Part shown: positions 1 through 5,074 of the stretch, one piece after another
How the letters are laid out: the number at the start of each line of letters is the position of its first letter
How positions within the stretch are numbered: the stretch's first letter is position 1
Assembly: GCA_944389715.1 (NCBI GenBank)
Contig: CALXNI010000150.1
Span: forward strand, 1 to 6,473
DNA: 6,473 nt
Source of the DNA: an uncultured Clostridia bacterium
GTDB lineage: Bacteria; Bacillota; Clostridia; TANB77; CAG-508
Direction of reading: 5' to 3'
The notes under the pieces: generated by a model
The model's database searches: none
Seen by the model: only the letters and a program-made list of their open reading frames with translations
What the model was told of the DNA's origin: nothing
Position numbers and translations under genes: made by a program

Positions 1-27
1 AAAGAAGAGGCAACAAGCCTCTTTTTT
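1..27 (+). terminator. Rho-independent terminator of a gene left of the window
   Basis: Stem AAGAGGC (5-11) and GCCTCTT (17-23) enclose the loop AACAA and run into a T tract at 22-27. The flanking AAA/TTT can extend the stem. The polarity fits a plus-strand transcript ending just before the window, so an unseen rightward gene probably lies to the left. A weaker minus-strand role is possible. Confidence 0.75.
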
Positions 28-213
28 ATTTTACCTTATTTTGTATATTATGTATACCAAACAACGTCTTAAATTCGATTTCAAGGCATTTTTATTTTTT
101 AGGTATATAAGTATATTGCTATTACATAAAACGTGTCTAAAACTTGAATATGGAACAATTTTGAAGTATAAAAATATATAATATATTTATTAAATCTAAA
201 AAAATTAAAAACA

Positions 214-239
214 TTGCACAAAACTTAACTTTTGTGTAA
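214..239. repeat. Inverted repeat with 6-bp spacer
   Basis: TTGCACAAAA (214-223) and TTTTGTGTAA (230-239) are complementary arms with one mismatch, separated by CTTAAC. No T tract follows immediately, so it does not look like a terminator. It could be a protein-binding site, for example an operator or a recombinase site. Its function is unknown. Confidence 0.4.
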
Positions 240-246
240 TCAACAT

Positions 247-286
247 AAAATACCAGACCTCAAAAAGCCTGGTATTTTCTTTTTTC
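247..286 (+). terminator. Strong bidirectional-looking terminator
   Basis: A perfect 10-bp stem, AAAATACCAG (247-256) with CTGGTATTTT (269-278), has a 12-nt loop and is followed by a T-rich tract to 286. The main polarity is plus strand. The A-rich left flank could also serve minus-strand transcription. With the hairpin at 1-27 it gives a double barrier to rightward read-through. Confidence 0.75.
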
Positions 287-358
287 TCTATGAAAGTAAG
301 AAAAATAAAATGAAAATTATTTTAATAATAAAACTTTTTTCACGTTTTGTCAATCCCT

Positions 359-432
359 GAAAGTCGAAAGTCGCTAGAGAGTTTTTCAAAAAAATTTTTC
401 TGAAAGTCGGAAAGTCGAAAGTCGCCAAAGTC
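359..432. repeat. GAAAGTCG direct-repeat array
   Basis: Five exact GAAAGTCG copies lie at 359-366, 366-373, 402-409, 410-417 and 417-424, with a degenerate CAAAGTC at 426-432. They fall in two clusters, each followed by a TTTTCAAAAAAA tract, so the arrangement is also an imperfect direct repeat of about 40 bp. Copies are spaced 7 or 8 bp apart. The array lies downstream of the terminase-like gene, just past its terminator. It may be a protein-binding array or the product of slippage; the function is not known. Confidence 0.65.
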
Positions 433-437
433 TTTTC

Positions 438-466
438 AAAAAAAGAAGAGGCACAATACCTCTTCT
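438..466 (-). terminator. Terminator of the terminase-like gene
   Basis: A perfect 8-bp stem, AGAAGAGG (444-451) with CCTCTTCT (459-466), has a 7-nt loop. On the minus strand it is followed by seven T (complement of 438-444). It lies about 100 nt downstream of the minus-strand stop codon at 563-565. The stem sequence nearly repeats that of the hairpin at 1-27. Confidence 0.8.
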
Positions 467-562
467 CCCTGAAAATATATAATAAAAAAACATGATATAT
501 ATATAAAGACCGAGCAAAGAAAGGGGAACTTTCAAAAGTCTCTATATACATCTCATATTATA

Positions 563-1093
563 TCATTTGTTATCTTGAATTTCAATAACATTTTCATCAT
601 TTATATTTGGCAATGCTTCTACAATAGTCTCTGGATTTACTGGATCTGTATTATAGTCGGCAGTTGCCTTTATTTCTTGGACATCTTTCATTCCATACAT
701 ATTTTTGGCTCTAAAACAATAAATTGCTGCATTAAGTTTGTTAGACATCCCCAAAGTCGCGTCGTAATTGGAAATGAAGTCCTTTGCTCTTTTTACGACG
801 TTAGAGAACTTCACGTTTGCCATCTCGTGCTCTATTTGATAAACAGTAACTCTGTCATAGTCGATAGCCATAGACATACCTTCAACAGTAGGAGGCAAAC
901 CAGCATCAAAACATTTTTCCAAATAAGTATCAATTCTCTCTTCCATTTCTTGAACAGTTTTAGGTTTACCAAGCTTACCAAGTTCACGAGCTTCTAAACC
1001 AAGACCTAAAATTCTTTGAGCAAATTCCTTATCTTTAATTCTATTATCTTGAATCTTACCAATATTACGACCGATACCCGGAACTTTAGCCAT
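563..1093 (-). CDS. Small terminase subunit-like protein
   Basis: This 176-aa protein resembles the small terminase / DNA-packaging protein gp3-type families of Firmicutes phages, which bind the packaging site and deliver DNA to the large terminase. Supporting features, from memory of the family, are the KPKTVQEMEERIDTYLEKC segment (about 43-61), a PPTVEGMSMAI helix-turn-helix-like region (about 67-77), and a YCFRAKNMYGMKDVQEIKAT stretch (about 125-144) like the usual N-x-F/Y-G-x-K-D ending. The acidic tail follows. The start ATG (1091-1093) has AGAGGTG a short distance upstream on its strand. No large terminase follows: leftward there are only repeats and a terminator, so it is an orphan here. 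GC is about one third, clearly above the plus-strand genes, and codon use is broader (CGT, CTT, GGT), pointing to a different history. It could instead be another DNA-binding protein of similar architecture. Confidence 0.65.
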   Translation of the reverse strand: MAKVPGIGRNIGKIQDNRIKDKEFAQRILGLGLEARELGKLGKPKTVQEMEERIDTYLEKCFDAGLPPTVEGMSMAIDYDRVTVYQIEHEMANVKFSNVVKRAKDFISNYDATLGMSNKLNAAIYCFRAKNMYGMKDVQEIKATADYNTDPVNPETIVEALPNINDENVIEIQDNK

Positions 1094-1115
1094 AAAAATT
1101 CACCTCTTACAAAAA

Positions 1116-1144
1116 ATTATAGCAGAAAAAAAATAAAAAGTAAA
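1116..1144 (-). promoter_or_regulatory. Candidate promoter for the terminase-like gene
   Basis: Read on the minus strand, TTTACT (complement of 1139-1144) and a perfect TATAAT (complement of 1116-1121) are separated by 17 bp. The predicted start near 1109 would leave a leader of only about 16 nt that just contains the ribosome binding site. AT-rich sequence makes chance matches easy, so this is moderate evidence. Confidence 0.4.
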
Positions 1145-1183
1145 GCATAAAAAAACAGGTTTTTAAATGGAAGAAAATGTAAA

Positions 1184-1449
1184 TTGCCCCAAAAAAGGGG
1201 GTTTTTGCCCCTAGTACCCCGTGATTTGCCCTTAAAATTTATTTATATTTCAATACATTCAGAGGTTAAAGGGTAAAAGGGTATATTTTTAAAATCTATA
1301 TAGAGAAATTTTTTAGTATGTATATTTTTCTATATAAAGCTATGGCGATTTTTTCGACCTTTTGCCCCGAAACAGCAAATCTTAGAGTTGGAACGATTTC
1401 AGCGACCGAACATGTTCGCCTCAGAGGGCAAAGGGCAAAAAGTTGCCCC
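1184..1449. repeat. TTTGCCC / GGGCAAA iteron-like boxes
   Basis: TTTGCCC occurs at 1204-1210, 1225-1231 and 1361-1367. TTGCCCC occurs at 1184-1190 and 1443-1449. The reverse complement GGGCAAA occurs in tandem at 1426-1432 and 1433-1439. Related GGGTAAA sequence lies at 1271-1277. TTTTGCCC (1360-1367) and GGGCAAAA (1433-1440) form perfect 8-bp inverted arms around the palindrome at 1407-1418. C- and G-runs of this kind stand out in sequence this AT-rich. Binding sites for an initiator, repressor or packaging protein are all possible. Confidence 0.7.
1407..1418. promoter_or_regulatory. 12-bp perfect palindrome
   Basis: CGAACATGTTCG is a perfect palindrome in the middle of the GGGCAAA box region. 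It looks like a dimeric regulator site. It resembles the Gram-positive LexA box (GAAC-N4-GTTC) but has only 2 bp between half-sites, so I do not call it a LexA site. Confidence 0.45.
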
Positions 1450-1491
1450 AGTTCAGTAAATTAAAGTAAACTAAAATACATTTTCAAAAAG

Positions 1492-1500
1492 TTATCCACA
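1492..1500 (+). promoter_or_regulatory. Consensus DnaA box
   Basis: TTATCCACA is an exact match to the bacterial DnaA box consensus. It lies 43 bp after the last TTGCCCC box and directly before a very AT-rich stretch. One box alone is weak evidence for an origin; the context strengthens it. Confidence 0.55.
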
Positions 1501-1656
1501 GGTTTATAAAAAAATAGGAAAATTTTTATGAAATGTACAATAAATTATTTTGATGTAGAAAAAAATTTAAAAAAAATAAAAATTGATAAAAGTTGATATA
1601 TAAATAAGGGGAAGGAATTATTTACATAAAGCAAACAACAAATTTTAAAAAATGTA

Positions 1657-1685
1657 TTGACATATAAATATATTATTTGTATAAT
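1657..1685 (+). promoter_or_regulatory. Perfect sigma-A promoter of the rightward operon
   Basis: TTGACA (1657-1662) and TATAAT (1680-1685) are exact consensus hexamers with the optimal 17-bp spacer. Transcription would begin near 1692, about 20 nt before the LysM gene start, and probably drives the whole rightward gene array. A perfect match suggests strong expression unless a repressor covers it. Confidence 0.9.
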
Positions 1686-1712
1686 GCAAACATAGAAAGT
1701 TGAGGTGAGAAA

Positions 1713-1989
1713 ATGAGGAAAATATTTATTAAAAGTAAATTTAAATTCATCCGAAGTATTTGTATAATAGTTCTTTTAATTGGTGGAATATTTAGTATAG
1801 TTGAAGCACCAGCTAAAGATGAGTACATATATTATACAGTATGCAAAGGAGATACATTATGGAGCATAGCTAAAGAAAGTAATGCAGAAGATATAAGATA
1901 TGCGATATATGAAATTAAAGAACTAAATAATTTAGAAGAAAGTCGGAATATATGAAGGGCAGAGAATAAAGATAAGGAAGGAGAAATAG
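1713..1989 (+). CDS. LysM-domain membrane-anchored protein, frameshifted
   Basis: Residues 12-30 form a hydrophobic segment after a basic N-terminus, so the protein is membrane-anchored or secreted. A LysM domain begins at about 41 (YTVCKGDTLWSIAKES, then ELNNLEES). LysM domains bind peptidoglycan, and this TM-plus-LysM layout resembles YneA-type cell-division inhibitors, although that role is not shown. The zero frame stops early at TGA 1953-1955 after 80 residues, inside the LysM domain. Skipping one C at 1944 gives S-GIYEGQRIKIRKEK, the normal LysM C-terminal strand (usually I-Y-x-G-Q-x-I-x-I), and a 91-aa protein ending at 1989, one base before the next gene. The codon at the shift is CGG, the same context as in the dUTPase. 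The start ATG has GAGGTGA at 1702-1708. It is the first gene after the strong promoter. Confidence 0.75.
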
Positions 1990-1990
1990 A

Positions 1991-2254
1991 ATGAAGTATA
2001 TAGAAGAAGGTTTAGTACCTGGATTAAAGGGAATAAATAAAGGATATGTTGGAAGATATTCGAATCACGAACATATATGTGAGCTTGTATTATTAGGAAT
2101 GATATATAAATCGAAAAAGAAAGAAGTCGAGAGTTTTTGTCCTTATAAAATAAAATATAAGGAAATGAATAGTTATGATGAATGTGATAACTGTATACAC
2201 AACAGATATATTGAATTAACAGACGACGGAAATCATATAACAGATATATATTAA
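1991..2254 (+). CDS. Hypothetical small protein, Cys-rich C-terminal half
   Basis: An 87-aa soluble protein of no family that I recognise. It has four cysteines: C30, C50 (in FCPYK) and C65/C68 as CDNC. The last three could form part of a small metal-binding site, but this is only suggested by spacing. The ribosome binding site AAGGAG (1978-1983) lies inside the restored end of the LysM gene, and the start is one base after that gene's restored stop, so the two are probably translationally coupled. An AAGGAGG just after its last codon serves the next gene. Confidence 0.75.
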   Translation: MKYIEEGLVPGLKGINKGYVGRYSNHEHICELVLLGMIYKSKKKEVESFCPYKIKYKEMNSYDECDNCIHNRYIELTDDGNHITDIY

Positions 2255-2269
2255 GGAGGAATAAATAAA

Positions 2270-2650
2270 ATGAGTGATGAAATTATAAAAGTTTTAGATA
2301 GTTTATCAGAAAAATTTGGTATGACGATTGATTGGACCAGTCAGAATGTTATGCCATACTTGCAAGATTTAATGAATAGATTTATTGGTTTACAAAATGC
2401 AAAAGCAATAGCATGGATTGTAATATTATCTATTTTAGTAATAGCAATAATAATATTTATAATTGTAGGAATTAGATTAGGAAAAAAAGAAGAAGATGAG
2501 GAGATAACAGCTATAACTATATTTATAGGAATAACGGCACTAATCTGTTTGCTAATACCATTAATAGGCAATATATTTGGATTGATGCAAAACATATACA
2601 CACCAGAGTTGACGCTATTAGAATATATAACTAATTATGGAGGGATGTAG
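2270..2650 (+). CDS. Two-helix phage membrane protein
   Basis: This 126-aa protein has an amphipathic N-terminal part (about 1-42, with IDWTSQNVMPYLQDLM) followed by two strongly hydrophobic segments at about 46-68 and 80-105, joined by a charged GKKEEDEE loop. The C-terminal tail is short. I recall similar small membrane proteins in clostridial phages, without a known function. A holin-like role cannot be excluded by topology, but there is no lysis gene beside it and its place near the start of an early-type operon argues against it. AAGGAGG at 2254-2260 precedes the ATG. The stop codon abuts the next start. Confidence 0.75.
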   Translation: MSDEIIKVLDSLSEKFGMTIDWTSQNVMPYLQDLMNRFIGLQNAKAIAWIVILSILVIAIIIFIIVGIRLGKKEEDEEITAITIFIGITALICLLIPLIGNIFGLMQNIYTPELTLLEYITNYGGM

Positions 2651-2905
2651 ATGAGTGAAGCAGACAAGATGTTTGAAGAGTTAGGATATAGGTTATTACC
2701 AAGAGATATAAATAATAAAGGAATATTATTACATTATATTAGAGATAGCAATTTAAGTGCTAATGAAAGTGAACATATAGTGTTTTATTCAGATAAAGAA
2801 ATCAAGTGTCATTATACATATTGTACATTTAATAAAACATTAAATATGCAAGAACTACAAGCAATACATAAAAAATGCGAGGAATTAGGGTGGTTAGATG
2901 AATAA
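2651..2905 (+). CDS. MSEADKMF-family phage protein, copy 1
   Basis: An 84-aa protein with the N-terminal motif MSEADKMFEELGY and C-terminal motif MQELQAIHKKCEELGW. The middle is a predicted beta-rich stretch with a weakly conserved sequence. The same two end motifs occur in the genes at 6045 and 6277, so this is a paralogous family repeated in the element. Such proteins are common in clostridial phages and have no known function. GGAGGG at 2639-2644 precedes the start, which directly follows the upstream stop. The next gene begins inside its last codons through an ATGAATAA overlap. Confidence 0.8.
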   Translation: MSEADKMFEELGYRLLPRDINNKGILLHYIRDSNLSANESEHIVFYSDKEIKCHYTYCTFNKTLNMQELQAIHKKCEELGWLDE

Positions 2906-3362
2906 TATAGAAGAGGATATAAAAATAGTAAAGGAATTTAATGAGAAAAATAGATTTAGAGATTGTGGAATAATAAATAATGCAATAGATCACGTATTAG
3001 CAGAAATAGAAGAAGATAAAAAAACAATAAGAAACTTAAAATATATAAATAGTAAATTAAGAACAATAAGAGTAGAACATGAATATGGATGTGAAAATAC
3101 ACATTTATTATTAAAAGAAGATATAGCACATATTACTGTAAATAAATATTTTATAGAAGTAGAAGACGGAAAAATGGTAGACGTAAAGCAATTATATTTA
3201 GATAATTTAAACAGCATACCAAAAGAAAAAGTAAACCATCAAACTTTGTGCGATTTCTTAATAAGTTCAGTATCTAGTGAAGAGAAACCTGTGTGGACAG
3301 AAGAGCATATTGAAGAGTTATTGGAAAATTTTGAAGTGAGGTGGAAAAATGCACATAAGTAA
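2898..3362 (+). CDS. Hypothetical phage protein with coiled coil
   Basis: A 154-aa, charged, soluble protein. A Lys/Glu-rich segment at about 30-60 is likely helical or coiled coil. The C-terminal third carries VWTEEHIEELLENFEVRW. I do not recognise the family. It overlaps the upstream MSEADKMF gene by 8 nt and the downstream gene by 14 nt, so the three are probably translationally coupled. It begins MNN, as does the gene that follows the second MSEADKMF copy. Confidence 0.7.
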   Translation: MNNIEEDIKIVKEFNEKNRFRDCGIINNAIDHVLAEIEEDKKTIRNLKYINSKLRTIRVEHEYGCENTHLLLKEDIAHITVNKYFIEVEDGKMVDVKQLYLDNLNSIPKEKVNHQTLCDFLISSVSSEEKPVWTEEHIEELLENFEVRWKNAHK

Positions 3363-3684
3363 AGTAGTTGAATATGTAAAAAACGAAATAAATTTCTCAC
3401 AAGAATTTTGCGAAGATAATGTGTTTGTAACACTAAGAATAGAACCTATATTAAGAATAATAGAAAATTTAGAACAAAGCCATAAAGATATTTTAAAAAT
3501 TACAAAAGAAAACGAGAAGAAAGACAAAATGATAGATTTAATGGCAGGAAAAATAAATGAGGCTTATTTTCAAGAAAATGATTTTTGGAGTTGGTTTGAA
3601 AAAGTTTTTGGAATAAAACCAGATGGAAATTATAAAAAAGATATAAAACAATATTTTGAAAGAAAAGCGACAAATGACGGTTAA
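3349..3684 (+). CDS. Hypothetical phage protein, WFEK-type C-terminus
   Basis: A 111-aa protein. A helical, charged stretch at about 35-65 precedes a region with KDKMIDLMAGKINEAYF and then W-x-x-WFEKVFG, ending IKQYFERKA. I recall this C-terminal pattern from many hypothetical proteins of clostridial phages. No function is known. GAGGTGG at 3337-3343, inside the upstream gene, is the ribosome binding site. About 30 nt separate its stop from the preferred start of the YopX gene. Confidence 0.75.
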   Translation: MHISKVVEYVKNEINFSQEFCEDNVFVTLRIEPILRIIENLEQSHKDILKITKENEKKDKMIDLMAGKINEAYFQENDFWSWFEKVFGIKPDGNYKKDIKQYFERKATNDG

Positions 3685-3714
3685 GACCGATATTTTATGA
3701 AAGGAAAGTTGAAG

Positions 3715-4170
3715 TTGAGAGAGATAAAGTTTAGAGGAAAAAACAAAGAAGGAAAATGGATTTATGGAGGAATTAAATTTGATATTAATAGAGTATGGAT
3801 TTATGGAGGAATTAAATTTGATATTAATAGAGTATGGATTGATGCAGCATATTATGGAGAAATTTTAGTAGATAAAAAAACAGTAGGACAATACACAGGA
3901 CTAAAAGATAAAAACGGAAAAGAAATATATGAGGGAGATATTTTAAAAATTAATGAAGATATTAAAAGAGCATATGATTTAGAAGATATTATGTATATAG
4001 ATTTTATCGAAGGATCATTTTATTTAAAAGCTGAAAAAGAAATTAAATGGAGTATGTTAAGATGTCTACCTGCATTAGTTAATATAGAAGGAAATATAAG
4101 AGCAGAAGTAATAGGCAACATATATAACAATCCAGAATTATTAGGAGGTAAAGATGAAAAATATAATTAA
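3715..4170 (+). CDS. YopX-family protein with internal 13-residue duplication
   Basis: The YopX family is found in many Gram-positive phages and has no established biochemical role. Recognisable parts are [10 protein letters not shown] at the N-terminus, [20 protein letters not shown] (56-75) and [13 protein letters not shown] (131-143). I prefer the TTG start at 3715: it gives the family's usual MREIKFRGK beginning and has AAGGAAAG 6 nt upstream. The in-frame ATG at 3697 has no good ribosome binding site. The product is then 151 aa. Residues 15-27 ([13 protein letters not shown]) are repeated exactly at 28-40, encoded by a perfect 39-bp tandem duplication. The reading frame survives, so the protein may still fold, but the insertion falls in the conserved N-terminal beta region. 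The next gene starts within the last 17 nt. Confidence 0.9.
   Translation: MREIKFRGKNKEGKWIYGGIKFDINRVWIYGGIKFDINRVWIDAAYYGEILVDKKTVGQYTGLKDKNGKEIYEGDILKINEDIKRAYDLEDIMYIDFIEGSFYLKAEKEIKWSMLRCLPALVNIEGNIRAEVIGNIYNNPELLGGKDEKYN
3757..3834 (+). repeat. Perfect 39-bp tandem duplication in the YopX gene
   Basis: Bases 3757-3795 and 3796-3834 are identical, and the first 6 bases of a third unit follow at 3835-3840. The unit is exactly 13 codons, so frame is kept. Absence of any mismatch, including at third positions, indicates a recent slippage event or ongoing exchange. Confidence 0.95.
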
Positions 4171-4324
4171 GATTATAGGTAATATATTATATTACCTAGG
4201 ATTATCTATAGTTATAGTGTTTGCATTTATTGCAATATATTTAGTATATGGATTTTGGATTATGATTTTTTGTTTAGCTTTAGTAACAACTATGATAGGA
4301 GAACATTTAAAAGATAATTATTAG
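4154..4324 (+). CDS. 56-aa two-helix membrane protein
   Basis: A small ORF starting at ATG 4154 and ending at TAG 4322-4324. The AGGAGG at 4143-4148 is ideally placed for it. The product is almost wholly hydrophobic after a basic MKNIIKIIG start: segments at about 9-31 and 33-48, then the polar tail GEHLKDNY. It fills the otherwise empty gap between the YopX gene, which it overlaps by 17 nt, and the next gene. I recognise no family. Position and ribosome binding site make it a real gene. Confidence 0.75.
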   Translation: MKNIIKIIGNILYYLGLSIVIVFAFIAIYLVYGFWIMIFCLALVTTMIGEHLKDNY

Positions 4325-4333
4325 GAGGTAGTG

Positions 4334-4705
4334 ATGGACGAGATTAAAGTAGGAGAATTTGTAAAAACTAATAGAGGAGAGATATGTAAAGTTTTAGGAA
4401 TAAATAAAGAATCAAGAAATGGAAATAGGATATATAGCCATAAAAGTTATAATCTTGATAATAGAAAAGGTAGTTTAACAAGAGCTTTCATAAAGAATCA
4501 TAGCTTTAACATAGCAGAATTAATAAAAGTAAATGACTTTGTGAATGGACATAGAGTGGCTAATATAAAAAATGATGAAGGAAGAATAGAAATAGGATTA
4601 GACACTGATCATATGATTAATTATTACATAGAAGAAAAAGATATAAAAACAATACTAACACATGAACAGTACGAAAGAGATTGCTATAGATTGGAGGAGG
4701 AATAA
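4334..4705 (+). CDS. Hypothetical phage protein, VGEFVKT-type
   Basis: A 123-aa protein. It looks like two repeats of a small beta unit: KVGEFVKTNRGEICKVLGI near the N-terminus and KVNDFVNGHRVANIKNDEGR in the second half, followed by a closing IKTILTHEQYERDCY. I recall this arrangement from clostridial phage hypotheticals, with no known function. The ATG at 4334 is preferred to the GTG at 4331, because the AGGAGG at 4323-4328 would be only 2 nt from the GTG. The upstream junction (ATTATTAGGAGGTA) is the same sequence as the one before the 4154 gene. Confidence 0.75.
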   Translation: MDEIKVGEFVKTNRGEICKVLGINKESRNGNRIYSHKSYNLDNRKGSLTRAFIKNHSFNIAELIKVNDFVNGHRVANIKNDEGRIEIGLDTDHMINYYIEEKDIKTILTHEQYERDCYRLEEE

Positions 4706-4708
4706 AAG

Positions 4709-5071
4709 ATGCAAAAAGTATATAAAGGATATGAATTAATGAAAAAAATAGCAAAAGAAGAGATAAAAGAAAATACAAAATTAAGAATAGAAAATTATGA
4801 CAGAACTATAAATGTAATTTTTAATGGATGTGATCTTATTACTGATGACAATGAAAATTTAACTGATATATGGAGTTTATATGCAATAATGATTTCTAAT
4901 TTTACAGTAATAAAAAACGAAGAAGAAATAGATATACAAGAAATAGAAGAATATAATGATTATTTTATAGATAATTCAAGGTCTAGCAATGATATAAAAG
5001 ATTTAGCAAAAAAATATAATCTATTAGTAAAATCAGTAAAACAATTAGATAAGAAAATGAAAGGAGAATAA
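4709..5071 (+). CDS. Hypothetical phage protein, acidic
   Basis: A 120-aa soluble protein beginning MQKVYKGYELMKKIAKEEIKENTKLRI, a beginning I recall from hypothetical proteins of clostridial phages. The centre (about 35-80) is probably beta-rich and Asp/Asn-rich, and the C-terminus from about 92 is a Lys-rich helix. No function is known. GGAGGAGG at 4693-4700 is a strong ribosome binding site. The gene follows the upstream stop by 3 nt and precedes the dUTPase by 3 nt. Confidence 0.75.
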   Translation: MQKVYKGYELMKKIAKEEIKENTKLRIENYDRTINVIFNGCDLITDDNENLTDIWSLYAIMISNFTVIKNEEEIDIQEIEEYNDYFIDNSRSSNDIKDLAKKYNLLVKSVKQLDKKMKGE

Positions 5072-5074
5072 TTT

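Larger units (their letters stand above)
28..562. other. Non-coding left-hand region
   Basis: No ORF here is convincing. The stretch is very AT-rich and holds, in order, a weak dif-like sequence (31-58), an inverted repeat (214-239), a plus-strand terminator (247-286), a two-cluster array of GAAAGTCG repeats (359-432) and the minus-strand terminator of the terminase-like gene (438-466). The arrangement fits the meeting point of rightward transcription from outside the window and leftward transcription from the terminase-like gene. Confidence 0.6.
1094..1712. promoter_or_regulatory. Divergent control region, origin-like
   Basis: About 620 bp without a gene separate the leftward terminase-like gene from the rightward operon. 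It contains TTTGCCC/GGGCAAA boxes in both orientations (1184-1449), a 12-bp palindrome (1407-1418), a consensus DnaA box (1492-1500), and a very AT-rich stretch (about 1500-1650) that could be a DNA-unwinding element. The rightward promoter closes the region. Iterons, a DnaA box and an AT-rich stretch in this order are typical of replication origins of plasmids and phages. No replication initiator gene is visible in the window, so an origin is an inference. Confidence 0.5.

Noticed and set aside
359..432. CRISPR array
   Set aside because: The repeats are only 8 bp, adjacent or overlapping, with no unique spacers of the right length.
288..551. 87-codon minus-strand ORF downstream of the terminase-like gene
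   Set aside because: Low-complexity Phe/Lys/Ile-rich translation, no ribosome binding site, and it spans both the terminator hairpin and the GAAAGTCG array.
575..997. 140-codon plus-strand ORF
   Set aside because: Antisense to the terminase-like gene; the translation is rich in Phe, Ile, Cys and Ser and resembles no family.
1407..1418. CGAACATGTTCG as a LexA (SOS) box controlling the YneA-like LysM gene
   Set aside because: The half-sites are separated by 2 bp, not the 4 bp of Gram-positive LexA boxes, and the site lies about 240 bp from the LysM promoter.
1094..1712. tRNA, rRNA or riboswitch
   Set aside because: No cloverleaf, rRNA core or known riboswitch core was recognisable; the structure seen is explained by short repeats.
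2341..3527. Several minus-strand ORFs of 64-86 codons
   Set aside because: All lie opposite well-supported plus-strand genes, without ribosome binding sites or protein-like composition.
3697..3714. ATG 3697 as the YopX start
   Set aside because: It adds six residues outside the family N-terminus and lacks a good ribosome binding site, whereas TTG 3715 has one and gives MREIKFRGK.
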